From NCBI GenBank assembly GCA_038030265.1, contig CM075940.1, forward strand, positions 28,868,940 to 28,932,939: a DNA stretch of 64,000 bases, given 5' to 3'. The stretch comes from Corythucha ciliata. Lineage: Eukaryota > Arthropoda > Insecta > Hemiptera > Tingidae. Shown in pieces: positions 1 to 11,850 of the stretch (positions are counted from its first letter, which is position 1; every line of letters starts with the position of its first letter). The notes under the pieces were generated by a model. It was given only the letters and a program-made list of their open reading frames with translations, searched no databases and was not told the DNA's origin. The position numbers were made by a program, and so were the translations under genes.

Positions 1-2280
1 ACCCCCCCCCCCCCATCAACTAACTATCTCGAAACTTGCGTCTTTTTTCCTCGGAAGCGGCTTTGGCTCCTCTCATCTACACGGGCGATTGGTTGGAAAG
101 GGTGGAACATTTCCTAAGTCTACAATGACATCAACGTCTACCGGGAAACTGGACTAATGGACTAAAAGCCGAGATTTTATTTTTGTCGTCAACGAATTAA
201 AACGCACAAAAAAAAACAACGAAAAAGAACCGATCAAACATTTATGATTCGTGAATGGCTCTTTAATGCTTAAATTGCGAGACTGTATAACAAAAAGAAA
301 TTGAGACACGTGGAATCCGGGTGTAGAGGAAAGACAGAGCACTAAGCACTAACCAATTTCGCTTGATGAGTGAAACTGACAGTGCCCTCCGTCTGCCACT
401 TACAGCGCCTCCCTCCAAACATGTCCATTAGTTTTAGACTACTGAGCAAAAAATAGAGTTTATCACTTTTATCTGGTTTCTTTCCGAACTGAAGAAAACC
501 GTGTCCCGATGACCTTTTAACCTTTTGGGCCTCTGTGGTAGCTAATTGAAGGAGACGCTACTTCCATCCATTCACAAGCCCGTCGGGGGGGGGGGGGGCA
601 GTCATTCGAGTTGTAAAGTTTTATTCCCCCACCCCGTGGCCAGAAATGAGTTTCCAAGTACACCCAAGTTTGACCGCTTGAGAAATCCATCAGAACTACA
701 GCAAAAAATTTGGTGGCGATGTTGCAAAGGGTGGTGGGGGGCAAGTGCTCACACAAACATCCCATCTACACACCTTCTATTTTTCCCGGAACCTGTCCCC
801 AGGGGAAATAGCAAAACAAAAAGAGAAAAAAAAGAGGGTTCTGTAACTGCCATGAATGCCTTTACACCCCCCTCCCCCTTCACACAACTATGAAACCTCA
901 TATCATCTTTCAAACGTTGGGCGGTGATGGTTGGTGGGTTGGGGCGGGGGAAGAAAATGTAGTGTCACTGTCACGTGATATACAGAACTTGCTTGGACAC
1001 GCTTCTAATGAAAAAACTAGGATTTTTTCTTGTTGAGAGACAACTTCATCAAGGTAGCACAAATTGAAGAAAAACAAATTTTTCGTAAATAATTACTTTC
1101 AATCTTTATTGAAAAAAAAAAAGCTCAGCTTTCCTTTGACCTTTTATACAGGGCTTGATGTTCAAACCACTAAAGTCTCTGGGATTAACTCCATCGGTAC
1201 CATACAGAACAGAACTTGCAAAGGGCATTAAACTTAAGCAAAGGGGGGGGGGGGGTTGATAGGGGACAGAACTTGCCTGTGGCTTCAAAGCCACAGCCCT
1301 CTCTCTTCGCAATTTGAGATAGAAACGGTTCAGCAATAGGGGAAGGGGTTAATGGGATTTGTTTATTGCAATGTTGATTTGACCCATATTGAGAGTATTC
1401 GTTGAAAAGTGAATCACTTGAAAATATACCATGGTAAAGCCGTTTGCTCTAACATTTCTAATAGTTTAACTTTGTATATTCCTTTAAAATAGAACATGCT
1501 TCCGCTGATTACAATGAAATATTCTTACTTTTAATGAGAACTCTATGATTTTCCAAGAATAACGCAAAAACTGTGATTTTGTAGACTCTCTTTGACTATA
1601 AGACGTTTTTTGACGAGCGTGAATTTCGCAAATGAAGAAAGCCCGATACGGTCGCCCAACTGCGTCGACAGTCTTGTGCGTTCCGAACAACACTGTAAGG
1701 ACTGGTGTTTGGCCTGGGGTAACCGACTAAAAAGTAATAGAAAAGTTATTTTTTTTTTTTTTTTTTTATGTTACGAAATAGTTCAGTGTCCGGCGGAAGC
1801 TGGCCGGCATTGTGGGAGCAAACTATCCAAGAGTCTGAGCAGAGTTTCAGTTTTTATAATATAACCGCCTCCTCGCCAACCCCACACCACCACCATCAAC
1901 TTTACAATGTCGTCAACAAATGGACCATGCTCAGGGGCGTAGCGTGGCATTTTGATGCCCCGCGGGTGGGCGTTGGTGATGGTGGCGGTGGTCTTGGTTT
2001 GGTGCGCCCCCCCCCCCAAACTCCTCGTCGCAAACAATTTTTTTGTTTTGTTTCGAATAGGCGTTTGAAACAAGTTAATGCCTGAGGCTTAGGTTGCAAA
2101 GTTGCCAGTTTGCCAGTTGGGATACAAACGGAAAACTCCGAGGAGGAGGATACCGGGTAATTAAGTGTCCGGAAAGACGAATTTTCCACCAGTTGGAGCC
2201 GTTTGAAGCGTTTTTGCAGCATTTTCCTCGTGGCATTACAGGGTTTCCCAGATCTAAAGTTTTGTTGCATCTAATGATTT
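1..2280. other. AT-rich spacer, no gene recognised
   Basis: No open frame here resembles a known protein. The stretch is marked by homopolymers: a C run at the very start, G runs near 586 and 1241, a long T run near 1748, and C runs near 2007. At about 1933 the text CAGGGGCGTAGCGTGG resembles a hAT-type terminal repeat, but no partner end or target duplication was found. Confidence 0.6.
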
Positions 2281-3480
2281 TTTTATTGGTCTATAAAATT
2301 AGCGAATTAGCCCATTTCCTTATTAGGCGAGAATTAGCGATTTTAAAAAAAAATTAGCAATGAATTAGCCCTTTCTCTCAATTTTAGTCACGAAGAAGGT
2401 GCCCGAATCGCCTTTAACGAATTAGCCCTTTTTCTACACTTCATCCACGAATTATCAATTTTTCTCAATTTCAGTCTCGAATTAGAGTTTTTCACAATTT
2501 CGGTCGCGAATAAGCGCTTTAAAAAAAATTATACTGCCAATTAGCCGATCTTCCTCATTATAGCCACGAATTGCCGAATTTTCTTCACTTTTGGCCTTCA
2601 ATTAGCACCTTTTCTTAATTTTAGTCACGCAGTTGCCATCATAAAGACGCGAATTGGGATTTTCTCAATGTGAGCAGCAAATTAGGCCTTTTTCTAAACT
2701 TTATCAGTGAATTTCCATTTTTCCCAAATTTTAGCCGCGAATATTAACGATTAAGCGTTTTTAGCAGTAGCTATTAGCCATTTTTCTCAAGTTCTGCCAT
2801 GCTTTAGCACTTTTTCCCTATTTTATCCGCGAATAAGGTCTATCTCTGAATTTTAGCTGTAAATTAGTATTTTTCTTCTGTGAATTAGCAATTTTTCTTA
2901 ATTTCAGCCGCCAATTAGCGTCTAATTTCCTCACTTCTATCCGCGCGAGATTTTAGCCGTGAATTAGGTAATTTTTCTCTATCTTCACACCGAATTAGCG
3001 TTTTTATAAAACACTTTTAGCAATGAATTATAGCGCTTTTTCCAAAATTTTTACCCGTGGTCTTGGCCTATCTTGAACAATGAGAACAACAGAATACCGA
3101 ATCTTGTTGTTTTTGTTCTTCCGCCAGTAAATTGACATCCGTACACCTCAAACCTGCGACTAATTCACAATTTCAATCGCGAATTAACGCTTTTTATCAA
3201 TTTTTACACGGGAAGTATATAGCGTTTTCTCACGCATACTAGCGATTTCCCTTAATTTTATCCACGAACTAGCGCTTTTTCTCAGTTCTATCCATGAAAA
3301 GTCCCGTTTTTCTTACACGAATCAGCGATTTTACTCGATTTGAGCCTGCCAATTTATCGGCTTTTTTTCTCATTCTTATCTGCGAATTGGCGAATTACTG
3401 AAATAACCAATTTTTTCATTTTTAGACGCGATTTTTTTGTTCGCTTTAGCCCTACTAATTTCACTAGGATAAAAATCGAA
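2281..3480 (+). repeat. Degenerate ~30-bp tandem words, family A
   Basis: Successive monomers of 29-32 bp are visible, each opening with GAATTAGC or a variant, passing through a TTTTTCTCAATTT tract and closing with a TAGCCGCG-like end. Between 2420 and 2510 three consecutive units measure 30, 30 and 29 bp. Copies differ from one another at many positions, so this is an old, degenerate array and not a fresh satellite. It holds no protein-coding signal. Confidence 0.85.
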
Positions 3481-3794
3481 ATAAATTTGTTGAAAATGAG
3501 CGTTGGCATTGTCTTTGGGCCTTCTGGAGACGATTTCGCAGCAAACATAGAGAAAATACGCTGATCTCCGTTGTCTGGAGGTCCTTAGGCAGCTAAAACT
3601 GATAAAGCGCCCTACTGTGATGTCCCGTGAGGTAAATACGTGGCTAAAATGTTCAAAAGTGCTTGTATTCGAGGTTTCTAGATGTAAATTCCAGAACCAA
3701 AATTGAAAACGACGCTTATTCGGGGCTAAAGTTGATAAAAAGGGCTAATTCACGGTTCAAATGAAGGAAATTCATTGATTTACGGACCGAATTG
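3481..3794. other. Spacer without recognised gene
   Basis: This is short AT-rich sequence between the family A block and a dispersed repeat. Short open frames here are not recognised. A phrase near 3518, about a CTTCTGGAG motif followed by an agagaaaatacgctgatctcc-like segment, recurs near 19050, so part of this spacer belongs to a dispersed repeat. Confidence 0.45.
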
Positions 3795-4155
3795 AAAAAC
3801 GCTGCGAATTATCGAACAATGCCTTATTATTTCGACTGTGGGTTTATTATTCATCGATGTAGTCAAATCCGGCTTGAAATTACATGAAAATCGACACCCC
3901 ACACCCCTATGATCCCAAATCCTTTGAAAATCCCCATTTTGGACCCGCTTTTGGCCCATAAAACCCCAGGGAGTTATTTGATCAAACTGATCAGATGTTA
4001 GGACCAACTAGACCCCAAATGGAGTCTATGTGCGAAAGAACGAGTTTTTTCGAGCAATACTAGGGCAAGATATAGCCCGGACGGCGGACGGACATTTTTT
4101 TTTTATTGCAGATTTGGATTCTACGCACTTTGAAACGTAAAACTACAAATTTTGA
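3795..4155 (+). repeat. Dispersed repeat, copy 1 of 2
   Basis: About 330 bp match 41400-41725 with moderate divergence. Shared landmarks in order are AAAAACGCTGC, GGGTTTATTATTCAT, CCCCACACCCCTAT, GCTTTTGGCCCATAAAA, and GCCCGGACGGCGGACGGACAT. There is no long open frame and no terminal repeat that I can define, so the class is unknown. The second copy lies inside the 5.8-kb transposon, next to a small MITE. Confidence 0.75.
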
Positions 4156-4189
4156 GGGGGGGGGGGTCAAAAAAATTTTTTGCGATACG

Positions 4190-4475
4190 ATTACAAAGAC
4201 TTATTATTGAGAAATAATAAGCCAAAAAGCGCTAAATTACGGATAAAATTGGGGGAATAGCCAATTTACGTCACGTGGTCACGTAGAGGAAAATTCTAAA
4301 ATAGCGTACAGAGTTGAGAAAAAGTAGTAATTCGTGGCTGAAATCCGCCGGGCCGATTCATGGATAAAATGAAGAAAAATCGATAAATGACCAAACAACT
4401 GAGACTAAATCGCCTAAAATAAGGAAAAATTGGCTAAAATAATGAAAAATTGGCTAAAATAATGAAAAATGCTAA
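4190..4475 (-). repeat. Family A words, reverse orientation
   Basis: Here the family A word reads in the opposite direction (GGCTAAAATNNNGAAAAAT). Near 4425-4470 three almost identical 20-bp units follow each other, a local fresh expansion inside an otherwise degenerate block. Confidence 0.75.
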
Positions 4476-5040
4476 TGAGAGGGATTAACTGGGTGAGGGG
4501 CGCCTTCTGAAAGATTCGCCCGGAGGCGCAAAATGTCCAACGCCGGCACTGTATACATTATAATAAGTCAGAACCCGACCAATTGTCTTTTGTCCAGTGA
4601 GCCACACCCGCATTGGTTCGGGGGGGGGGGGGAATCCCATGATATTGGTTTTTAATAGGACAGCCTTGCGAAATTTTGTTCTTAAAAATATCCCTGCAGG
4701 TGCAGAGTGCCGCCCGGGGAAAATGCCCCTCCATCGGTCCGGCCCTGTTGCTGACTTCAAACTCTCAGTTGGCACACTTTAAAAAAAAAAAATGCAAACT
4801 TCCAGCAACTCACTAAATTTACCACGAAGGACAAAAGTAAAAAAGAGTGATTTTACTTCAAAATCGTGCATTTTGAGTGGGGTCAAATTAATAGGTAAAA
4901 ATAATTATGTACATGGCGAAATATTTTCGCCTTATTAGGCATCACGAAGCAATTGGTCTTAAACTGTTTCACTTCGATGGCTCTTCATTTTTATTCGTGT
5001 TTCATTTGAATTGTTAAAATTCGTTTTAGCCGTAAAGTGG
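4476..5040. other. Spacer without recognised gene
   Basis: Nothing is recognisable as coding. A 12-13 base G run sits near 4620. Overlapping short open frames on both strands come from GC-rich segments and have no recognisable family. Confidence 0.5.
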
Positions 5041-5890
5041 CACACCTAAACTATACACGTCGAATCAGCGATTTGTTCTCAATTTTGGTCTGGATGTTCG
5101 ATGTTCATAGAGATACGCTTTTTCACAGTTTTAGCCACGAATATTATAGCGCTTTTACCCAGCTTTTTGCTGCGCACTGAGCCAGTATCGCTGTCCAACG
5201 GCATACCAAAACTCATTTTCACAAAAAATCGCTAATTCAAAGCTGAAATTAAGAAAAAGTGCTAATTCATGGATGAAATTGAGCAAAATCGCTCATTAGC
5301 GACAAAAATCAGGAAAAATACGAATTCACTGCAAGCCCCCTAGGTGTTGTTTGTGAAAGTAAAAATTCTAGCTAGAAGGAGATGAAACGCTGAAGTGAGG
5401 GAAACCCACGCTAATTCGCAGTTAAATGGAGACAACGTCAATTCGCGGTTAAAAAAGCGTTTATCCAGGGCCAAATTCATTAAAAGCGTTAGGTAAAATT
5501 TGTGAAAATTTGGGAAAACTCTAATTCGTGGCTGAAATATATAAAAACATATAGTTAGCGGAAAAACGCTAATTTTCTGCTAAAATTCAGAGAAATGGCC
5601 AATCGGGGGTGTTGATTCAAGGAGCTAATTTACAGAAACTAGAGAAAGGGACAATCCGCGTTTCCGGAGGTAACTTCGTGGCCAATTAGGAAAAACCGCT
5701 AATTCTGTCATTCACGACAAAACTCAAGAATAAGCGCTACTCGCGGCTAAAATTGAGAAAAATCGCTTATTCACGGCCATGAAAAATGAAGAAAAACGGC
5801 AAATTCACGCTTGAAATGAAGACAAATAAACGCTTATTCACGGCTAAAATGTTGACAAATAGCTAATTCACCGATGAAATTGAGTGGAAG
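5041..5890. repeat. Family A words with an orientation switch
   Basis: From 5041 to about 5170 the words read in the plus orientation (TTCTCAATTTTGGTC, TTTTAGCCACGAAT). From about 5225 onward they read in the reverse orientation (CTAATTCACGGCTAAAATTGAG). The switch falls in a non-repeat interval of about 50 bp. Confidence 0.75.
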
Positions 5891-6190
5891 CGCTGTGTTG
5901 CAAAGTATTGGAAACCCCCCTCCCCCACACACCGATTCGCGGTTAACATGGAGAAGACGCAAATTCGCGGCTTATTCTGAACGGTGACTCTATGGTGGCG
6001 CTGCCGCTGGTGGCCGGCACTTTTCGAGAATCTCGGGGTTTCGAACTTAATCACTGCAGAGCCCAGCTCCTGAAGAATACCCAGGCAAGTTCTATGGCCG
6101 AATTTTCATGGGAATGCGTCTTTCGTGTCTTAATTCCTGCGATTCATGTTCTGCCCCCCCCCCTCACCTCTATTTCCACCAATCACCACA
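5891..6190. other. Spacer between repeat families
   Basis: Sequence between families A and D, with C-rich runs near 5915 and 6153. The short open frames on both strands are not recognised and I see nothing else. Confidence 0.4.
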
Positions 6191-6775
6191 AACCAACCAA
6201 ACGAATTTCACGGGATCACCTCTCAAAAAACCCATCCTTGCTGGTTTGGCTCTGAATAAACTCAAAAAGGGTTTGTTTTGGTCCTTGCGGGTTTGATTCT
6301 TCATAAAAAATAAGTCTGCGTGGTTGGCGCACAAAAAAAAAAAAACAAAAAAAAAACAGGTTTGGCTCTGTAGCAAATCAATTTTTCGGGGTCGACTCAT
6401 TTAAAAACCAAATTCACGGGTTTTGCTAATACTAAAAAACCAACGTCGTGGGTTTTAACCATCGGAAAAACCATTCCCACGGATTTTAATTAAATCATAA
6501 AACCGATTTTATGGGTTAGGCTCTCTAAAAAACCAATCTCGCGGGCTTAAATCACAGAAAAACACCTCCGTCTCGGGGGGGTTTTAGTCAGTGAAAAATT
6601 CTCGTGGATTTAGCCATTCGGAAAAACGAAATTAGCAGTGGTTGGCTCACTCAGGAAGCCCGAACTTTTGCGGTGGCTTAGCTCTTGATAAAAAAAAGCG
6701 TTCTCGTGGTGGATTTGGCGATTAATGAAACCAATTTCACAGGTTTTGGCTCTTCTAAAAATATTGAAGGATACA
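6191..6775 (+). repeat. Degenerate ~31-bp tandem words, family D
   Basis: Units contain AAAAAACCAA followed by TTCACGGG and TTTTGGCTC. Four adjacent units between about 6400 and 6530 measure roughly 31, 32, 33 and 28 bp. The word is different from family A but has nearly the same period and also carries an ATTC(A/G)CGG core. Confidence 0.75.
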
Positions 6776-9700
6776 CAAAACACTTCACGACCTATCGGTC
6801 GTGCAAACAATTGCCTATCCCTTCAATGTTGTTGGAGGAGTCCCCCTCTCAGAACGGGAAGAAGTTGCCGTCCTGTACAGACAAATAGGCAGTGTCCCAA
6901 AGCGATAAAATAAGGGTTTTTTTTTATGATCGAAAAAATTCTGATTAGCTTGTGGAATTTTGGTCTCTAAATTGGCTGGCTGATGGAACGCAGTGTGAGG
7001 GTGTGCATACCATGTGAACGAGAGTGCCACGGCAGTGATAGAGATGAATCGCAATAGATTTTCCGTGAGTGTTGACGAAATAAACAAGTCGATATCTCAC
7101 GGCCGGGAGAAGATTCATCTCCGTGAAGACATTGAATGATGTCAGTTTCATCCCTTCATCCACGCAGAGGGCGTGGACCCCCTCCCTTTTCCCCCACCTT
7201 GCTGACCCGGATGTGTCTGACTATGCACATCGGGTTGGAGCAATATAATTTTGAAAAAAACTAAAATACGCTTATTTTGAATAGTTTTAATTTCAATTTA
7301 ACAATGCCCAAGTTTGGTTAAAAGTAGTTGAATACAGGCGAGTATTGTAATTACGTGGTTCGCGTTCTTGACTATTAAAGGCTCCCGGTGAAGGCGCTTA
7401 AATTATTTGTTCCGACTCTATTCGAATGTTTGCGCGTTGGATCGAGACAATCCAAGTCACGGTAGGAGTGGTGGGAGGGGGTAAGCGAAGCCTTCTTGAG
7501 ACGTTCACGTAATTACAGCTAATTGAATGTTGAGGTACAACAAATTGTTCTGCGAACACGCTTGTTATAAACGGCCCCAACCTTGTCGCAAAAGGATCTG
7601 ACACAACGGATAAAACTCTCTGTGAGAGTAAAACAATTGGTTTCTAATTAGGTAAAAGTCTTGTTGAAACGTGTAACTTACTTCAAGAAAATTTAACATC
7701 TCTCCCCCCCCCCCCCGAGCGCACGGTAGAATTGAAGCAAATGAACAGGAAAAATTACTTTCGCCTGTCAATGTTTGAATTGCTTTTGTTCGCTCTTTTT
7801 TCACCACTTTGATGTTTTAGGATTTAATTAAAGAAACCTCTTAGCTTCGAGAGTAAGCAGCAATAAAGTACGAGTTTTCTTCTCTTTGATGAAAACTTTT
7901 TTTGAAGAAGGCAATCGTTTTAGAAGGGCATTCATCACCATTATTATTATTTCCATGTCTTTTTTATGTATTCACTGTCGGAAAATAATCGGCCTTGGTC
8001 AGCCCTCTGAAATAATATGAGCAGGTTGAGCTCTATAAATCAGAAAACTAGACGGCTGGTTACGATTCTAAAAATGAAACTGTTGCCTTTCCTTCAAGCG
8101 TTCGGTGCTATATAATTTAATCTTCGAAAGGCAAAGCAAGGGCGGTTCATCAATCTTTTGATATTTAACTTAGGCTCTTACAGAAAAGCTGGTAGTTTGA
8201 GTCAAGCAAAGAGTTTAATGGTTTTAAAAGTGCTTGAGAACAATGACATTCCAAAGTGAGTCACCTTGAAAAGATATATAAAAGAAGGGGGGGGGGGTAC
8301 TCGGTATTTCGATATTTAAGATATTTCTGGAGAACAGGAGGGATGTGGAACGTCTTTTGAACGATAAATTTAATAATAAGAGAAGCGGGAAGGGGAAAAA
8401 TTGCAGAATTCATAAATTTTCAAACGATCCAAATTTGCTGGTTTTCAAAGAAATAAATAAAACAGTCTGTACCTATTTTATTTCAAAGATGAAACAAAAT
8501 TCTCATTTAGTTATAAAATAATTTCAATGTTTGACACTTAAGAATAGAAAGCCGAGAGCCTTAGTTCTAACTAAATCGTCTAGTACTCAATTTGTTTCGA
8601 AAATCTTTTTTCCCTCTTCTCCAGAGCTCATCTGGTTTCTCGCTCACCCGATTTCAAATAAATTGAATTTTCTTTTAGTGAGAAATAAATTCTAACGATT
8701 CTACGCCATGTTTAATTTCATCGAGAAAAGAGGGAAAGCGGGATAATTGACGAATCGTCCGCTACACCTTTCGGTGTGCCTTCTTGTGAGTGAGACCTCG
8801 CCCCCCTCCCCACCCCACATCAAAGCGTAGCTGTCACCGGTTTCCACACGGTGACAGAAGCCCTTTAACGCATAGAGTGATGTTGTGCTGAGGGGTGAGG
8901 GAGGGGGGGCTAGGCTGAGGGCGTTGGACCTGGATTTGACGGCAAAATAATCATTTCGGAAATTGTCCAATCGTAGAAATGAAATAGTCGGGTTTACGGG
9001 GTACCAGTTGAATGACCAGTTTGGAGGCTCCTACCATGTAGCGTCGAATAGTCAGTTTTTAGACACATTTTGAAGCGTAATGAACAGTTTTACTGCACGA
9101 TAGTTGATTTTTTATTTATTTTATAAACATTCACGATTCCTGTGTAGACGATTCCCTATTTCAATGGCACCCCTTGGAGAGCCAGTGACACAAACATTTT
9201 TTGGTTGAAATTCAATTCATCAAAGTGAATTCCACGCGTGAATTGAGATCGTTTTTTGTTAATTTTAAACTATTTTCGCGCACCTTGACATATTGCCTTT
9301 TTCAACGTCGTTTATAATCACTCCCATTGTCTCATATTATCATCTCAAATGTGCAAACACGTCATCATTATACACCAATGTTTCAATTTCTCTTCCCCAG
9401 TCGGCGGAAACACGCTGACAGCATAATAGCTCCCTCTGGGAGAAACAAGACCCGCCTTACATGTTTCAATAATCGGAAAACAGCCCATTTACGTATTTTA
9501 AATTGCTTCATTACAGAACACACACACACCACACCAGGCAGACTATTTCAAAGTGAAATTATTTTCTGGACAACAGGTTGTAAAACTCGTTTTAAAAATC
9601 CCTTTAAATAAATATAATTTTCTTCTCAATTTTACAAGTTTTAAAGGCTTATTTTCATGCTTCAAGCTTCACTAACTCTTGTTCCTTGTTTGCAAGATAG

Positions 9701-9880
9701 AGTAAATTGACGATGTCAGCATACTCTGTTGTTTTAGTCTTGGCTCCGCCGCCCTAATCCAGTCATTTGGGATTGATGGGAGGAAGGTTATCGGGTTTCG
9801 TTCGGTGTAGGGGTATAGGGGGTCAACAAAGGACTATAGAACATCAAATCTTGTTGATTCCTTGCAAGAGAAATTGACTT
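6776..9880. other. Apparently unique 3.1-kb spacer
   Basis: This is one of the longest stretches free of the tandem words. I find no protein family. C or G runs of nine or more occur near 7685 and 8287. A minus-strand open frame at about 6945-7163 has acceptable composition and a GTATGC donor-like site, but no partner exon or homology could be recognised. Confidence 0.5.
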
Positions 9881-10160
9881 TATCACCCAATTGCGGCTAA
9901 TTGAAAATAAATCAACTGACACAATGATAAATTTATTTGATTATGATGAGTGTGAATTCGTCGAGGGAAAAACAAAAATTTCGCTAAGTAAAAAACCGGC
10001 TAATTCAACACTCAACGTGAAAAAATCACGAATTCACAGTTGAATTTGTGAAAATAGCTAATTCGCGGATAGAATTGAGAAAAAGCGCTAAGTTCACTGC
10101 TACAATTGAGGAAAAACTTTTCAATTCTAACTGAAATTCGCAGGTAAAATAGCCGCAGAA
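9881..10160 (-). repeat. Family A words, reverse orientation
   Basis: Units such as CTAATTCGCGGATAGAATTG and GAGAAAAAGCGCTAAG are spaced by about 30 bp and run into the family B block downstream. Confidence 0.7.
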
Positions 10161-10620
10161 TTAAATACGAAGCTAAAGATCTGTGAAATTGTACGATTTG
10201 AGTCTGGAACTGCAAACTACAAGTTTTCGGTCTTAACCTTGGCAAAATTGCAAGTTTCGATTTTGTTTTTCAGAGGCCGAGGACCCAGTAGCCAGCCGCG
10301 ACCCAAAGCCTGACAAATATTGCCATGGAGTTACATCACTCGGAGCTCAAAAATCTGCGAAATTGCCAGTGAAACTGCAATAGTTTTCTGCATTTATTCT
10401 CGCGATAGATTGGCAGTTTCTGGCCTCTATTTCCACAGAATTTCCAGTTTCAGGGCTAGAGCAGGCCACGATATAGGGCCTAAAACCTTGTGAATAATAG
10501 CCGCAAAATTGTAACATTTTAAAAGCAAATATCCCAAGAAATTGGCATCATTTTTCTGGCTGAATAATCGCGATATTACGAGTTTCACGTCTCAATTACA
10601 GCGAAATTAAAAGATACGGG

Positions 10621-10656
<36 letters not shown>

Positions 10657-11395
10657 GTCGATTCCGGGCAAGTGACAGCACTGAAATCCTGACGAATAGA
10701 CGCACAATTTTCACAATTTTAAAGGCGAGCATCCGTGAAATTTTAAGTTTACTTGCTGAATATTCGCGACATTGCAACTTTCAGGTCTTAATTTTTGGGA
10801 AACTCCAAGTTTCAGGGTCTTTTGTTTTTAGTGAGCACAAACCCTGACCGGCCCCGACTGCGCTCATTTCATTTGTTTGAAATTGAATTGAATGATACTG
10901 CGATGTTGGGGGCCCTAGTTCGAGCGAAATTACAAGTTCCCTGGCTGAATACACGTGAAATTGGCAGTCTTGAGTCTTCGGGTCTTCATTTCTGCAAAAT
11001 TGCAAGTTGAGCGTCTTCATTTCGGAGAAATTGTAAGTTTCAGTGCTAAATATCTTCGTTAAATTACAATTTTGCAACTGATTTTTTTTTTTTTTTTGGG
11101 TTCAGACCCCGGGCCAGCCGGCCCTGACAGATCACGTTTTGCGCTGGCTAGGCCCATTATGCTATACCCGCAAATAAATTGAAACATTTTTAAGGCAAAT
11201 ATCCGCAAAATTTAATGTTTCCTGGCCCAATTTTCAGAGAATTTGCGAGTTTCAAGACCAATTTTTTTTAGAGGTCGCGGGCTCTGGGCTCTCATCCGGA
11301 AAAACGACTTCGCCCATGTATCTGAGGAGTAGCCGTGTAATTGCAATCGCATTTGAAGATAAATATTTGTGAGTTTGCAAATTCAGGTACTAAGT
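10161..11395. repeat. Degenerate ~31-bp tandem words, family B
   Basis: Units alternate GAAATTGCAAGTTTC and its reverse complement with a segment AATATTCGCG and a segment TTAAGACC. A pure A run of 29 bases occupies 10625-10653 and a T run lies near 11080. GGGCCGGC-rich inserts such as GGGCCAGCCGGCCC separate sub-blocks. No coding signal is seen. Confidence 0.75.
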
Positions 11396-11850
11396 TGCCC
11401 CCCCCCCTCGACTGGCCGCTCTGGAGTCGATAGAATCGATTATAACAAACGAAAAATGCTAAATGCAGTCGTTATTTATCTTCATGGCTGGGTTCAGGCG
11501 GAGACCGCATGCCGGATTTCTTATCACTTGTTAATGTTGCCGACGGACCCATCGTGAACGACGGCGTGCAGCTTAAACCGGACGATCGTTTGTTTTAGGG
11601 GAAGTGACCTCGAGACCAAGATAAGAAGGAGGGGGAAGGGGCACGGACGCTGTGCCCGCCCTCTCGACCCTTCTGGATACGCGCCAGTCCCTCCACGCAC
11701 TGGCGGACCTACACGTATCGAGGCTCGGGTTGGAAGTGTCCAAGAGGCCCCTAAGTCTCTCTACTATAGTATAAACCTCTATTCAAAGTCAAAGAAAATT
11801 GATTGGCATCAACACCATAGGTAGGTAGGTTTATTCGTAACCTCTAAGCC
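11396..11850. other. GC-richer spacer, possible transposon edge
   Basis: A C run sits at about 11399. At 11697 the text ACTGGCGGACCTACA, followed by GAGGCCCCTAAGTCTCT, resembles 21513-21585, which begins CAGTGGCGGAAC and has GAGGCCCTTTAGTCTCT at the same spacing. This suggests two copies of one hAT-like left end. No right end was identified. Confidence 0.4.

Noticed and set aside
6945..7163. Exon of a host gene on the minus strand
   Set aside because: Only a donor-like GTATGC supports it; no acceptor, homology or second exon could be found.
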